From contig JBDTEO010000043.1 of NCBI GenBank assembly GCA_039922495.1, positions 1 to 64,000 on the forward strand: a stretch of 64,000 nucleotides of DNA. Direction: 5' to 3'. This DNA comes from JALYYC01 sp039922495 (GTDB lineage Bacteria > Chloroflexota > Dormibacteria > CF-121). Shown here piece by piece: positions 25,098-33,002 of the stretch (positions within the stretch are counted from its first letter, which is position 1; each line of letters begins with the position of its first letter). The position numbers and the translations under genes are program-made. The notes beneath the pieces are model-generated. The model did not search any database. It was not told the origin of the DNA and saw nothing but the letters and a program-made list of their open reading frames with translations.

Positions 25098-26371
25098 TGA
25101 GCTTTAACCGGGCCGCGGTCGAGCAGTTCAGCGCCCTGCAGGGGGAGCCGGACTGGCTGCGCGCCCGGCGGCTCTCGGCCTTTGATGTCTACGACGGCAT
25201 GGCCATGCCCGACACCAAACGGCACGAGGACTGGCGACAGGCCGATCTCAAGGGCCTCGACCTGGAGAGCTACGCGCCCTTTCAGCAGCGCAATGGGGCT
25301 GCGCCGGCCAGCGTCGTCGGCGATGCCGCGGGCGTGCTGCGGCAGCGCGGCACCTCGCCGGCCAGGGTCGAGCTCGGGCCGGAGTTGACCGGTAAGGGGG
25401 TCGTCTTCCTCCCACTCGGGGAGGCGGCGCGGACGCACCCACGGCTCGTGGAGGAGTACCTCTTCAGCGCGCTGAAGCCGGAGCGCGACAAGTTCGCTGC
25501 CCTCCATGGTGCCCTCTTCAGCGGAGGGACCTTTCTCTATGTCCCCGAGGGAGTGGTCATCAGCCGCCCCCTGGTGAGCCAGTTCTGGTCAGCCGGATCG
25601 GGCGCCGCCGTCTTGCCGCATTCGCTGGTCATCGCTGGCAAAGGCTCCTCGTTTCGATATGTCGACGAGTTTCTGAGTGGTGACCGGCAGGAGACCGCCA
25701 TCGCCAGCGGGTCGGCGGAGGTCTTCCTTAAGGAGGGCGCCAACCTTGGCTATGTCGCGCTGCAGCGCTGGAGCGTTAACACATGGCAGTTCGCGAACCA
25801 GCGCTTCCACCTCGGCCGCGATGCCCACCTCAAGATGGTCGATGTCGCGCTCGGCGGCCGTTTCGCCCGGCTTCGTGTCGATGCCATGATGAACGGAGCG
25901 GGCTCGAGCGCGGAACTCAAGGGTCTGTTCTTCGGCACCGGCGACCAGGTCTTCGATTTCCGGACGATGCAGGACCACATCGCCGCCCACACCAGCTCCG
26001 ACCTGCTCTTCAAGGGCGCCTTACGGGACCGCGCTCGAAGCGTCTACGTGGGAGTCGTCCGGGTGGAGACCACCGCACCGGGCACCTCGGCCAACCAGGC
26101 CAATCGCAACCTCCTCCTCTCGGAGAAGGCCCGCGCCACCTCGGAGCCGATCCTCGAGATTCTCAACAACGACATCCAGCGCTGCAGTCACGGAGCGACG
26201 GTCGGGCCCGTCGATCCCGAGCACCTCTTTTACCTTGTTAGCCGAGGCATCCCGCGCCTGCAGGCCGAGCGCATGCTGGTGGAGGGGTTCCTCGGTGAGA
26301 TCATCGACCGGATCCCGGTGGAGCACGCCCGGGAGATCGTCGAGCAGGAGCTGGCTGCCCGGATTGACTAG
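25097..26371 (+). CDS. sufD: Fe-S assembly protein SufD
   Basis: Second beta-helix subunit of SufBC2D. 424 residues, GTG start sharing a base with the sufB stop. Shared features with SufB: VPEGVVISRPL, the DHIAAHTSSDLLFKGAL segment with the conserved His, and CSHGATVGPVDPEHLFYL-like C-terminal sequence. Sequence divergence and the order C-B-D mark it as SufD. Confidence 0.95.
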   Translation: MSFNRAAVEQFSALQGEPDWLRARRLSAFDVYDGMAMPDTKRHEDWRQADLKGLDLESYAPFQQRNGAAPASVVGDAAGVLRQRGTSPARVELGPELTGKGVVFLPLGEAARTHPRLVEEYLFSALKPERDKFAALHGALFSGGTFLYVPEGVVISRPLVSQFWSAGSGAAVLPHSLVIAGKGSSFRYVDEFLSGDRQETAIASGSAEVFLKEGANLGYVALQRWSVNTWQFANQRFHLGRDAHLKMVDVALGGRFARLRVDAMMNGAGSSAELKGLFFGTGDQVFDFRTMQDHIAAHTSSDLLFKGALRDRARSVYVGVVRVETTAPGTSANQANRNLLLSEKARATSEPILEILNNDIQRCSHGATVGPVDPEHLFYLVSRGIPRLQAERMLVEGFLGEIIDRIPVEHAREIVEQELAARID

Positions 26372-26678
26372 GCGACGGGTCGCGGCCACGGCAGACCTGC
26401 CGCTCGAGTCGCTGACGCAGGTGGAGGTCGACGGCGTCCCGATTTGCCTCGTCCATGCCGAGGACGACCGCTTCTACGCGATCGGTGATACCTGCACCCA
26501 CGAGGACTACTCGCTCAGCGAGGGCGATTTCTGGGAGATGTCGGTTGAGTGTCCCCGGCATGGATCCCGCTTCGACGTCCGGACCGGGAAGGTTACCGGA
26601 CTGCCGGCGGTGATCCCGGCGAAGACCTACCCGGTAACGATCGAGAACGATGAGATCTTCGTGGAGGTGGCGGACTAG
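26364..26678 (+). CDS. Rieske-type [2Fe-2S] ferredoxin in the suf operon
   Basis: 104 residues with the Rieske motifs C-T-H (DTCTHEDYSL) and C-P-x-H-G (ECPRHGSRFD) of the biphenyl-dioxygenase ferredoxin type. It lacks the disulfide cysteines of bc1-type Rieske proteins. The start is TTG 26364, inside the end of sufD, with a GGAG-like site upstream; longer frames run inside sufD. Position within the suf operon suggests electron supply or a cluster reporter; the partner is unknown. Confidence 0.88.
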   Translation: MTRRRVAATADLPLESLTQVEVDGVPICLVHAEDDRFYAIGDTCTHEDYSLSEGDFWEMSVECPRHGSRFDVRTGKVTGLPAVIPAKTYPVTIENDEIFVEVAD

Positions 26679-26681
26679 ACT
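26676..26681 (+). promoter_or_regulatory. Internal leaderless-type -10 box for sufT
   Basis: TAGACT, overlapping the Rieske stop codon, ends 6 nt before ATG 26688. It may give sufT a separate leaderless transcript. Confidence 0.35.
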
Positions 26682-26687
26682 GTGGAT

Positions 26688-27023
26688 ATGAACGAAACGA
26701 CGTCGACGGCCGAGGCCCCCACGGCTGATCTACGGGCACAAATCGTCGGCCAGCTGGAGACCTGCAAGGACCCGGAGATCGGACTGGACATCATGAGCCT
26801 GGGGCTGGTCTACGAGCTCAACATCGACCAGGGCAACGTCCTGGTTAAGATGACGCTGACGGCGATCGGGTGCCCATGGGCCCAGGAGCTCTTCGACGAG
26901 GTCAAGCGGAAGGTCGAAGAGGTCCCGGGCGTCACGGCCTGCACGGTCGAGCTTGTCTACTCCCCACCCTGGAGCGCCGACATGATGAGCGACGACGCCA
27001 AGATGGAGCTTGGGTTTCTGTAG
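26688..27023 (+). CDS. sufT: MIP18/DUF59-family Fe-S assembly protein (SufT-like)
   Basis: 111 residues, DUF59 domain: KDPEIGLDIMSLGLVYEL (P-E-I-x-x-D-I-x-x-L-G-L) and the reactive cysteine in TAIGCPWAQEL. Homologues help deliver clusters to target proteins. Last plus-strand gene of the suf cluster. ATG 26688 is chosen over GTG 26682 because of the -10 box spacing. Confidence 0.9.
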   Translation: MNETTSTAEAPTADLRAQIVGQLETCKDPEIGLDIMSLGLVYELNIDQGNVLVKMTLTAIGCPWAQELFDEVKRKVEEVPGVTACTVELVYSPPWSADMMSDDAKMELGFL

Positions 27024-27164
27024 CTAGAAGAGGAAGGACGCGGTAAAAAAGGCCAGGCCTGCGCCTAGGAGTCCGAACGGGGACCGGAACTTCATCCGGC
27101 TTCCGAGGGCCTCAAGGATAAAACAGATGAGCGCGACGATCAGGAACAGCTTTGAGAGTGACAT
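27024..27164 (-). CDS. 46-residue two-helix membrane protein
   Basis: Small ORF starting MSLSKLFLIVALICF and ending FFTASFLF. Two hydrophobic helices (about 4-20 and 30-46) are separated by a short charged turn (GSRMKFRSP). A strong ribosome-binding site (GGAGG) lies 5 nt before the ATG, which strongly supports translation. It is convergent with sufT: the stops of the two genes are adjacent. I recall similar short membrane proteins in many bacteria but know no function. Confidence 0.7.
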   Translation of the reverse strand: MSLSKLFLIVALICFILEALGSRMKFRSPFGLLGAGLAFFTASFLF

Positions 27165-27295
27165 GGACACCTCCGAAAAATTTGGCGCCATCGTACCCTG
27201 AATTGAGGCGGCGTAGCTAAAGTTCGCTGACAGTCACCTGACCGGCGATGCCCGTCGCAGCCGTGCCATGGGGCTGTTACCGGCGCGCAGCCCGG

Positions 27296-27342
27296 GTCGT
27301 AATGGAGCCTGCGTAGCATTCGGCTAGCTCGAACATTACGAC
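27296..27342 (+). ncRNA. Structured leader-like element upstream of cpaF
   Basis: A 9-bp perfect inverted repeat GTCGTAATG / CATTACGAC (27296-27304 and 27334-27342) encloses a nested hairpin: GAGC/GCTC, a 5-nt bulge, TAGC/GCTA and a 5-nt ATTCG loop. It would fold into a bulged stem of 17 bp that ends 17 nt before the cpaF GTG. It could be a cis-regulatory RNA or a DNA operator. No T-run follows, so it is not a terminator. Confidence 0.45.
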
Positions 27343-27359
27343 GGAAGTGGGGGTAAGGC

Positions 27360-29024
27360 GTGTCGCTGCTCGACCGGATTCAGAAATCGCAGGGTGATTC
27401 AAACTCGCCCGCTCCCCAACCAAAAGCTCCCGTTCCTCCGAGCCAACCTGCCGCGCCACGTTCAAACGCGCCAGCCGGCCATCCCGCGCACGCCCCGGCT
27501 CAGCCGGTCGCCGCACCCGCCCCAAGGCCGGTCGCCGCTCCCGCCCCAAGGCCGGTCGCCGCTCCCGCCCCCCGGCCGATCGCTCCGCCTCGGCCACCCC
27601 TGGCGTCCACCCCGGCACGGCCACTTTCCGAGCCGGAACCGGTGCCCAGCCCCAGGCCTGTGGCCGCCATCATTCCATCCAATCCGAACGCGAACCTCAA
27701 CGATATTCCGGAAGCCGAACGCTTCCATCGCATCAAGGCGGCGGTGCACGACCGGATCATCGGCGAGCTCGGCGAACGCGCCAACGACCTCGACCGCGAA
27801 GCCATCGAGCAGCGGGCTGAGGAAGTCCTCGACATCTACCTGAGCGCGCGACGCGTCAACCTCGATACCGCCGCCAGGGAGCGGCTGCTGGCCATGCTCC
27901 TCGCGGATATCCTGGGATTCGGTCCGCTCGACATCCTGCTCGCGGATGACGCCATCTCCGACATCATGGTCAACGGCCCGAACAAGGTCTTCATCGAGCG
28001 CAACAACAAGATGCAGCGGGCCGCGATCAAGTTCGATAGCGATCAGCACCTGATGCAGGTCATTCAGCGCATCGTCACCGGCGTTGGCCGCCGCGTCGAC
28101 GAGAGCTCGCCCATGGTCGATGCCCGCCTCCCTGACGGGGCCCGTGTCAACGTGATCATCGCGCCACTGGCCGTGCGCGGCGCCTCAATCACCATCCGCA
28201 AGATGCGCCGGGATCCGTTGCAGATCGAAGACCTGATCCGGAACGGAAGCCTGACCGAGGAGATGGCCACGTTCCTCAAGGCCTGTGTCGACGCCCGAAT
28301 GAACATCGTGGTCGCCGGCGGTGGTGGTTCGGGAAAGACCACAACGCTGAATATCCTCTCCGCGTTCATTCCCGCGGACGAACGCATCATCACGGTCGAG
28401 GACGCCGCCGAGCTCCAGCTCCGACAGATCCACGTCATCCGGCTCGAGACCCGGCCGGCGAACGTCGAAGGTAAGGGTGGCGTGTCGATTCGGGATCTCG
28501 TCATCAACACCCTCCGAATGCGGCCCGACCGGATCGTCATCGGAGAAGTGCGAAGTGGCGAGGCGCTCGACATGCTCCAGGCCATGAACACCGGTCACGA
28601 TGGGTCGCTGACCACCCTGCACGCCAACACGCCACGGGACTCGATCTCCCGCCTCGAAACGCTGGTGCTCATGGCAGGCATGGAGTTGCCGTCCCGAGCC
28701 ATCCGCGAGCAGATCGCGTCGGCGATCAACATCATCATCCAGCAGAACCGGATGCGTGACGGCAGCCGCAAGATCACCTACATCTCGGAGCTCACCGGCA
28801 TCGAGGGCGACCAGATCTCGCTGCAGGACATCTTCGTCTACAAGCAGTCCGGCTTTGAGGACGGAAAGATCACCGGCATGCACACTGCGACCGGCGCGCT
28901 CCCCAAGGTCTTGCAGCAGCTCGAGGAGACCGGCAACATGGTGCCGCTCGAATACTTCGATCCGGAACCGGGTAGCGGCTACGTCAAGCCGAAGCGGCTG
29001 GCTGTCGTCAAGAACGCGGCCTGA
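27360..29024 (+). CDS. cpaF: CpaF/TadA-type secretion ATPase (orphan)
   Basis: Hexameric ATPase of the type II/IV secretion superfamily that drives Tad/Flp pilus assembly. 554 residues: a disordered Pro/Ala N-tail with tandem PVAAPAPR units (about 40-80), an N-terminal domain, then the ATPase core with Walker A GGGGSGKTTTLN (about 320), Asp box EDAAELQL, Walker B RPDRIVIGEVRSGEALDML and the GHDGSLTTLHAN His box. GTG start with GGGGG upstream. No CpaB, TadB/C or pilin gene is in this window, so it is an orphan here; partners may be elsewhere. Confidence 0.92.
   Translation: MSLLDRIQKSQGDSNSPAPQPKAPVPPSQPAAPRSNAPAGHPAHAPAQPVAAPAPRPVAAPAPRPVAAPAPRPIAPPRPPLASTPARPLSEPEPVPSPRPVAAIIPSNPNANLNDIPEAERFHRIKAAVHDRIIGELGERANDLDREAIEQRAEEVLDIYLSARRVNLDTAARERLLAMLLADILGFGPLDILLADDAISDIMVNGPNKVFIERNNKMQRAAIKFDSDQHLMQVIQRIVTGVGRRVDESSPMVDARLPDGARVNVIIAPLAVRGASITIRKMRRDPLQIEDLIRNGSLTEEMATFLKACVDARMNIVVAGGGGSGKTTTLNILSAFIPADERIITVEDAAELQLRQIHVIRLETRPANVEGKGGVSIRDLVINTLRMRPDRIVIGEVRSGEALDMLQAMNTGHDGSLTTLHANTPRDSISRLETLVLMAGMELPSRAIREQIASAINIIIQQNRMRDGSRKITYISELTGIEGDQISLQDIFVYKQSGFEDGKITGMHTATGALPKVLQQLEETGNMVPLEYFDPEPGSGYVKPKRLAVVKNAA
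27504..27575 (+). repeat. Three 24-bp tandem repeats in cpaF
   Basis: Three near-identical 24-bp units beginning CCGGTCGCCGC encode PVAAPAPR three times, followed by a degenerate fourth (PIAPPR). The unit is a multiple of three, so copy-number change keeps the frame. Confidence 0.85.
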
Positions 29025-29055
29025 CCGACGGTTCCTCTAGCGCTGAACCCGCGAC

Positions 29056-29061
29056 TATATT
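29056..29061 (+). promoter_or_regulatory. Leaderless-type -10 box for the radical SAM gene
   Basis: TATATT ends 6 nt before ATG 29068, without a Shine-Dalgarno. Confidence 0.5.
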
Positions 29062-29067
29062 GCTGAG

Positions 29068-30147
29068 ATGCCCGCCAAAGAGGCGACCCCCTTCGCCATG
29101 GAGCTCGACCGCCGGGTCACCGAAGGGGCGCTGGGCAGCCTTTATCAGCAGCTCGAGCAAAACCAGGTTCGTTGCGTCGCCTGTGCTCATCGATGCCTGA
29201 TTAAGGACGGGCTTCGTGGCATCTGCAAGGTCCGCTACAACCGGGGCGGGGTCCTCATGGTGCCGTGTGGCTATGTCGGCGCCCTGCAATGTGACCCAAT
29301 CGAGAAGAAACCCTTTTTCCATGCCTACCCGGGCTCCGACGCGTTGACCTTCGGCATGCTCGGATGCGATTTGCACTGCGGCTACTGCCAGAACCATCTG
29401 ACGTCACAGGCGCTCCGCGATCGGGATGCGCTGGCGGAGCCGATGGACTGCACCCCCGTGCAGCTGGTCGATGCCGCCGCGCGCCAAGACGCCCGGGTGG
29501 TCGGGACCTCCTACAACGAACCGCTGATCACCTCGGAGTGGGCGGTCGAGGTTTTCACCGAAGCCCGATCGCGCGGATTCGCCACCGCCTACATTTCGAA
29601 CGGCAACGCCACGCGCGAGGTGCTCGACTACATCCGGCCCTGGACCGACCTGTACAAGATCGACCTCAAGTCGATGCAGGATAAAAATTACCGCTCGCTG
29701 GGCGGGAAGCTCGACAACATCCTCAATGGCATCCGGATGGTCCATGCGATGGGCTTCTGGCTGGAGATTGTGACCCTGCTCATTCCCGGGTTCAACGACA
29801 GCGATGAGGAGCTCCGCGAGATGGCCGGCTTCCTCGCCGAGCTCTCGCCCAGCATCCCGTGGCACATCACCGCGTTCCACAAGGATTACAAGATGCGCGA
29901 CCCGGAGAATACGCAACCCGCAACCCTGCTTCGCGCGGCGGCAATCGGGGAGGCCGCCGGCCTGGAATTTATCTACGCGGGAAACATTCCGGGCCACGTC
30001 GGCAAGTACGAGGACACCCGCTGCCCCGCCTGCCAGGCCACCCTCATCCGCCGGGTCGGCTACCGAATCCTCGAGGACCATCTCTCCGGCAGCGGTCGCT
30101 GCCGTCGATGCCAACGGCCTATCCCCGGGGTCTGGGGTCGGGACTAG
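29068..30147 (+). CDS. Radical SAM enzyme of the AmmeMemoRadiSam / PflA-like family
   Basis: 359 residues. SAM-cluster motif C-x3-C-x2-C in GCDLHCGYCQN. An N-terminal four-cysteine region (RCVACAHRC, GICKVRYN) and a C-terminal CPAC...CRRC zinc-ribbon-like pair are typical of the AmmeMemoRadiSam radical SAM protein. SYNEPLITSEW and KIDLKSMQDKNYRSL also fit that family. The usual companions Memo and AMMECR1 are not adjacent, so the substrate is unknown. It precedes a ferredoxin-dependent oxidoreductase by 14 nt. Confidence 0.85.
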   Translation: MPAKEATPFAMELDRRVTEGALGSLYQQLEQNQVRCVACAHRCLIKDGLRGICKVRYNRGGVLMVPCGYVGALQCDPIEKKPFFHAYPGSDALTFGMLGCDLHCGYCQNHLTSQALRDRDALAEPMDCTPVQLVDAAARQDARVVGTSYNEPLITSEWAVEVFTEARSRGFATAYISNGNATREVLDYIRPWTDLYKIDLKSMQDKNYRSLGGKLDNILNGIRMVHAMGFWLEIVTLLIPGFNDSDEELREMAGFLAELSPSIPWHITAFHKDYKMRDPENTQPATLLRAAAIGEAAGLEFIYAGNIPGHVGKYEDTRCPACQATLIRRVGYRILEDHLSGSGRCRRCQRPIPGVWGRD

Positions 30148-30161
30148 AATTAAGTCTGGTC

Positions 30162-32033
30162 GTGCCAACTGAACTGAGCCGCCGGGAACTCTCCTGGGTG
30201 ATCGGGGGTCCCCAGGGCGGCGGCATCAATGCCTCAGCCGAGATCTACGCCAAGGCGCTGCTGCGCGGCGGTCTGCACGTGTTCGCCAACATCGAGTTTC
30301 ACTCGAACATCATGGGCAAGCACAGCTATTACCGCGTCACCACCGCGCCGGTACCGGTGCGCTCGCACATCGACGCCATTCACATGCTGGTGGCGCTCGA
30401 CCAGGAAACGCTCTTCGGTGATGCCTCGGAGCGCAAGCACTATCCGAGCCACACCGGCCATGTGCACCGGGTCTCGCCCGGCGGCGGCATCGTCTACGAC
30501 GCCGATCTCAAAATCGATAACGCGAGATTCGGTCGCGATGACATTCACCTCTACCAGATCCCCTATTTCGAGGTGCTCGAAGAGGCGCTTGACCAGGTCG
30601 GCAAGGGCGGGCAATCGCGGAAATATATCGTGATGCGCAACACGGTCGCCCTTGGCGCCTCCATCGGGATTGCCGGCTACGACGAAGAATTGCTGTTCGA
30701 GGCCATCCGCGACGAGTTCAAGGGCCGCAAGGCGGAGGCGGCCGAGATGAATATCGCGGCCGTCCGGGTGGCTGCCGCCTACGCGCGCAACCATTTCCCC
30801 CAGCGCCCCGATCGCCAGCTGGCGCCACTGCCCGCGGCGCAGCGCCGGCCGCGGCTATTGATCAAGGGCTTCCAGGCCGTCGGCATCGCCAAGCTGAAGG
30901 CTGGCCTGGGGATGCAGACCTATTACCCGATCAGCCCGGCGACCGACGAGAGCGTCTACCTCGAGCAGAAAGGACCGCAGTACCAGCTCACCGTTGTCCA
31001 GTGCGAGGACGAAATCGCGAGCATCAACATGGCGATCGGGGCGGCGCACATGGGCGTTCGAGCGGCGACCTCGACCGCCGGCCCAGGCTTCGCCTTGATG
31101 TCGGAGGGCTTCGGGTTTGCCGCCATCACGGAGGCGCCCGGCCCGGTAGTCTTCCTCTGGCAACGTGGCGGTCCGAGCACGGGGTTGCCGACCCGGACGG
31201 AGCAGGCCGACCTCCAGTTCGCGCTCCATCCCGCGCACGGCGACTTCCCGCACATTGTGATCGCCTCCGGGGACATCGAAGAGGCGTTCTTCGACAGTTT
31301 CGAGAGCTTCAACTGGGCCGACCGATACCAGCTCCCGGTGGTGGTCCTCCTGGAGAAGTTCCTGGCCTCCTCGCTGTTCACCAGCGAGCGCCTGGACACG
31401 AGCCGGCTGCGCATCGACCGCGGGCCGGTCTATCGACCGGCCAGCCCCGAGCAAAACGGATACCGGCGCCATGTCATTACGGCGGACGGGGTCAGCCCGC
31501 GATCGGTCCCGGGGACGGCGGGTGGCATCTTCTCGACGACCAGCGATGAGCACGACCCTCAGGGCCATATCACGGAAGGCATCGAGAACCGGATTGCGAT
31601 GATGCGCAAACGGATGGAGAAGCTGGAAACGGCCGCCCGCGAGATCCCGGATGCCTTCAAATGGAAGCTGCACGGTCCGGCGCAGGCGGACCTGACCCTG
31701 GTTGGTTGGGGCTCGACCAAGGGCGCGATCCTCGACGCCATGGGGGAGCTGGAAGCCGAGGGCCGGAGCGTCAACTTTCTTCAGCTCCGCCTGATGCGGC
31801 CTTTCCCGGCCGACGCCGTTAGCCGGATTCTGGCTGACGCGAAAACCACGATCCTGGTCGAGGCCAACTACACGGGCCAACTTGGCGCCCTGATCCGGGA
31901 GCAGACCGGCGTTGTCATGCGACATCGCGTCCTCAAGTACGACGGCCGGCCGTTCTCCCGGAACGAGGTCGTGGAAGGGGTGAGCGCCGCACTGGCCGAT
32001 CATAAGACGGAGGTGATGGTCTCCCATGCCTGA
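30162..32033 (+). CDS. korA: 2-oxoacid:acceptor (ferredoxin) oxidoreductase, fused gamma-alpha subunit
   Basis: Large subunit of the two-subunit KorAB/PorAB-type enzyme that oxidatively decarboxylates a 2-oxoacid to acyl-CoA and reduces ferredoxin. 623 residues: N-terminal gamma domain (GGPQGGGINASAEIYAKAL, about 1-190) and alpha domain (YYPISPATDESVYLEQKG, EDEIASINMAIGAAHMG, RGGPSTGLPTRTEQADL). The YPITPxT-like motif (here YPISPAT) selects 2-oxoacids. GTG 30162 is the first sensible start; the longer frame runs inside the radical SAM gene. Overlaps korB by 8 nt. Confidence 0.93.
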   Translation: MPTELSRRELSWVIGGPQGGGINASAEIYAKALLRGGLHVFANIEFHSNIMGKHSYYRVTTAPVPVRSHIDAIHMLVALDQETLFGDASERKHYPSHTGHVHRVSPGGGIVYDADLKIDNARFGRDDIHLYQIPYFEVLEEALDQVGKGGQSRKYIVMRNTVALGASIGIAGYDEELLFEAIRDEFKGRKAEAAEMNIAAVRVAAAYARNHFPQRPDRQLAPLPAAQRRPRLLIKGFQAVGIAKLKAGLGMQTYYPISPATDESVYLEQKGPQYQLTVVQCEDEIASINMAIGAAHMGVRAATSTAGPGFALMSEGFGFAAITEAPGPVVFLWQRGGPSTGLPTRTEQADLQFALHPAHGDFPHIVIASGDIEEAFFDSFESFNWADRYQLPVVVLLEKFLASSLFTSERLDTSRLRIDRGPVYRPASPEQNGYRRHVITADGVSPRSVPGTAGGIFSTTSDEHDPQGHITEGIENRIAMMRKRMEKLETAAREIPDAFKWKLHGPAQADLTLVGWGSTKGAILDAMGELEAEGRSVNFLQLRLMRPFPADAVSRILADAKTTILVEANYTGQLGALIREQTGVVMRHRVLKYDGRPFSRNEVVEGVSAALADHKTEVMVSHA

Positions 32034-32979
32034 GACGGCGAGCGCGCCACGCAAGTTCACGCTGCAGGAGTACAAGACCGACGTCCACGTCGATTGGTGT
32101 CCGGGATGCGGAGACTTCGGAATCCTCAGCTCCATCCAGCAGGCCTTCGTTCAGCTGCAAATTCCGCCGCACCGCATCGCCATGATCTCCGGCATCGGCT
32201 GTTCGGGAAAGACGCCGCATTACATCGATACGTACGGCCTCCACACGCTGCATGGCCGGGCCCTGCCGGTCGCGACCGGCGCTAAGCTGGCTAACCACGA
32301 GCTGACGGTGGTGGCGGTCGGTGGTGACGGCGACGGCTATGGCATCGGCGCCGGGTACTTCGTCAACAGCGGCCGTCGCAACGTGGACATGACCTACATC
32401 GTCTTCAACAATGGCGTCTACGGCTTGACCAAGGGCCAGGCTTCACCGACGCTGGGCAAGGGCCTCAAAACCAAGTCGATGCCCGAAGCCTCGATCCAGG
32501 AAGGCGTGAACCCGCTGGCGGTCGCGCTGGGTGCCGGCTACACCTGGATCGGGCGCGGCTACGCGCTCGACGTCAAGCACCTCGTTCCCCTGATCGTCCA
32601 GGCGATCAGCCACAAGGGCACGGCCTTTCTCGACGTCTTCCAGACCTGCCCCGTCTATAACGATCTGCGGACCAAGGATTGGTATGCGGGCGAAGATATC
32701 GGGCGGCCGCGGCTCCGCCGGCTCGATGCCGATCCGGAATGGAACCCGGTGGTCAACGATTCCGGCAACATCGCGGAGATCGTGGAAAAGAAGACCCGCG
32801 CGCTTACGGCGTCCTATGAGACCAGCGATAGCCTGGCGGTCGGGCTCTTCTACAAGGTGACGCTCCCCACCTACGACGATCAGCTGGCGATCAAGGTGCC
32901 CGCCCTTCGCGACCATCCCCTGGTGGACCTGCCGCTCGATCAGCGAAACGTCGAGCCGCTCTTCGAGGAGTTGGCGTAG
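32026..32979 (+). CDS. korB: 2-oxoacid:ferredoxin oxidoreductase beta subunit
   Basis: TPP-binding subunit, 317 residues. CPGCGDFGIL provides two of the [4Fe-4S] cysteines, GIGCSGKTPHYI a third, and the TPP/Mg motif GDGDGYGIGAGYFVNSGRRN with FNNGVYGLTKGQASPT follows. A further Cys is at QTCPVYND. Together with the upstream gene it forms a KorAB-type enzyme, most likely for 2-oxoglutarate or pyruvate; the ferredoxin at 34570-34884 could be its acceptor. Confidence 0.94.
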   Translation: MPETASAPRKFTLQEYKTDVHVDWCPGCGDFGILSSIQQAFVQLQIPPHRIAMISGIGCSGKTPHYIDTYGLHTLHGRALPVATGAKLANHELTVVAVGGDGDGYGIGAGYFVNSGRRNVDMTYIVFNNGVYGLTKGQASPTLGKGLKTKSMPEASIQEGVNPLAVALGAGYTWIGRGYALDVKHLVPLIVQAISHKGTAFLDVFQTCPVYNDLRTKDWYAGEDIGRPRLRRLDADPEWNPVVNDSGNIAEIVEKKTRALTASYETSDSLAVGLFYKVTLPTYDDQLAIKVPALRDHPLVDLPLDQRNVEPLFEELA

Positions 32980-33002
32980 CCGGCTCACCCTCCCCGCACC
33001 GC

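Noticed and set aside
26235..26363. Upstream extension of the Rieske protein
   Set aside because: It lies inside sufD in another frame and the Rieske domain is complete from TTG 26364.
27296..27342. Intrinsic terminator before cpaF
   Set aside because: The stem is not followed by a T-run and no upstream gene on that strand needs it.
29859..30161. N-terminal extension of the 2-oxoacid oxidoreductase frame
   Set aside because: The extension lies inside the radical SAM gene and is Arg/Pro-rich; the conserved gamma domain starts right after GTG 30162.
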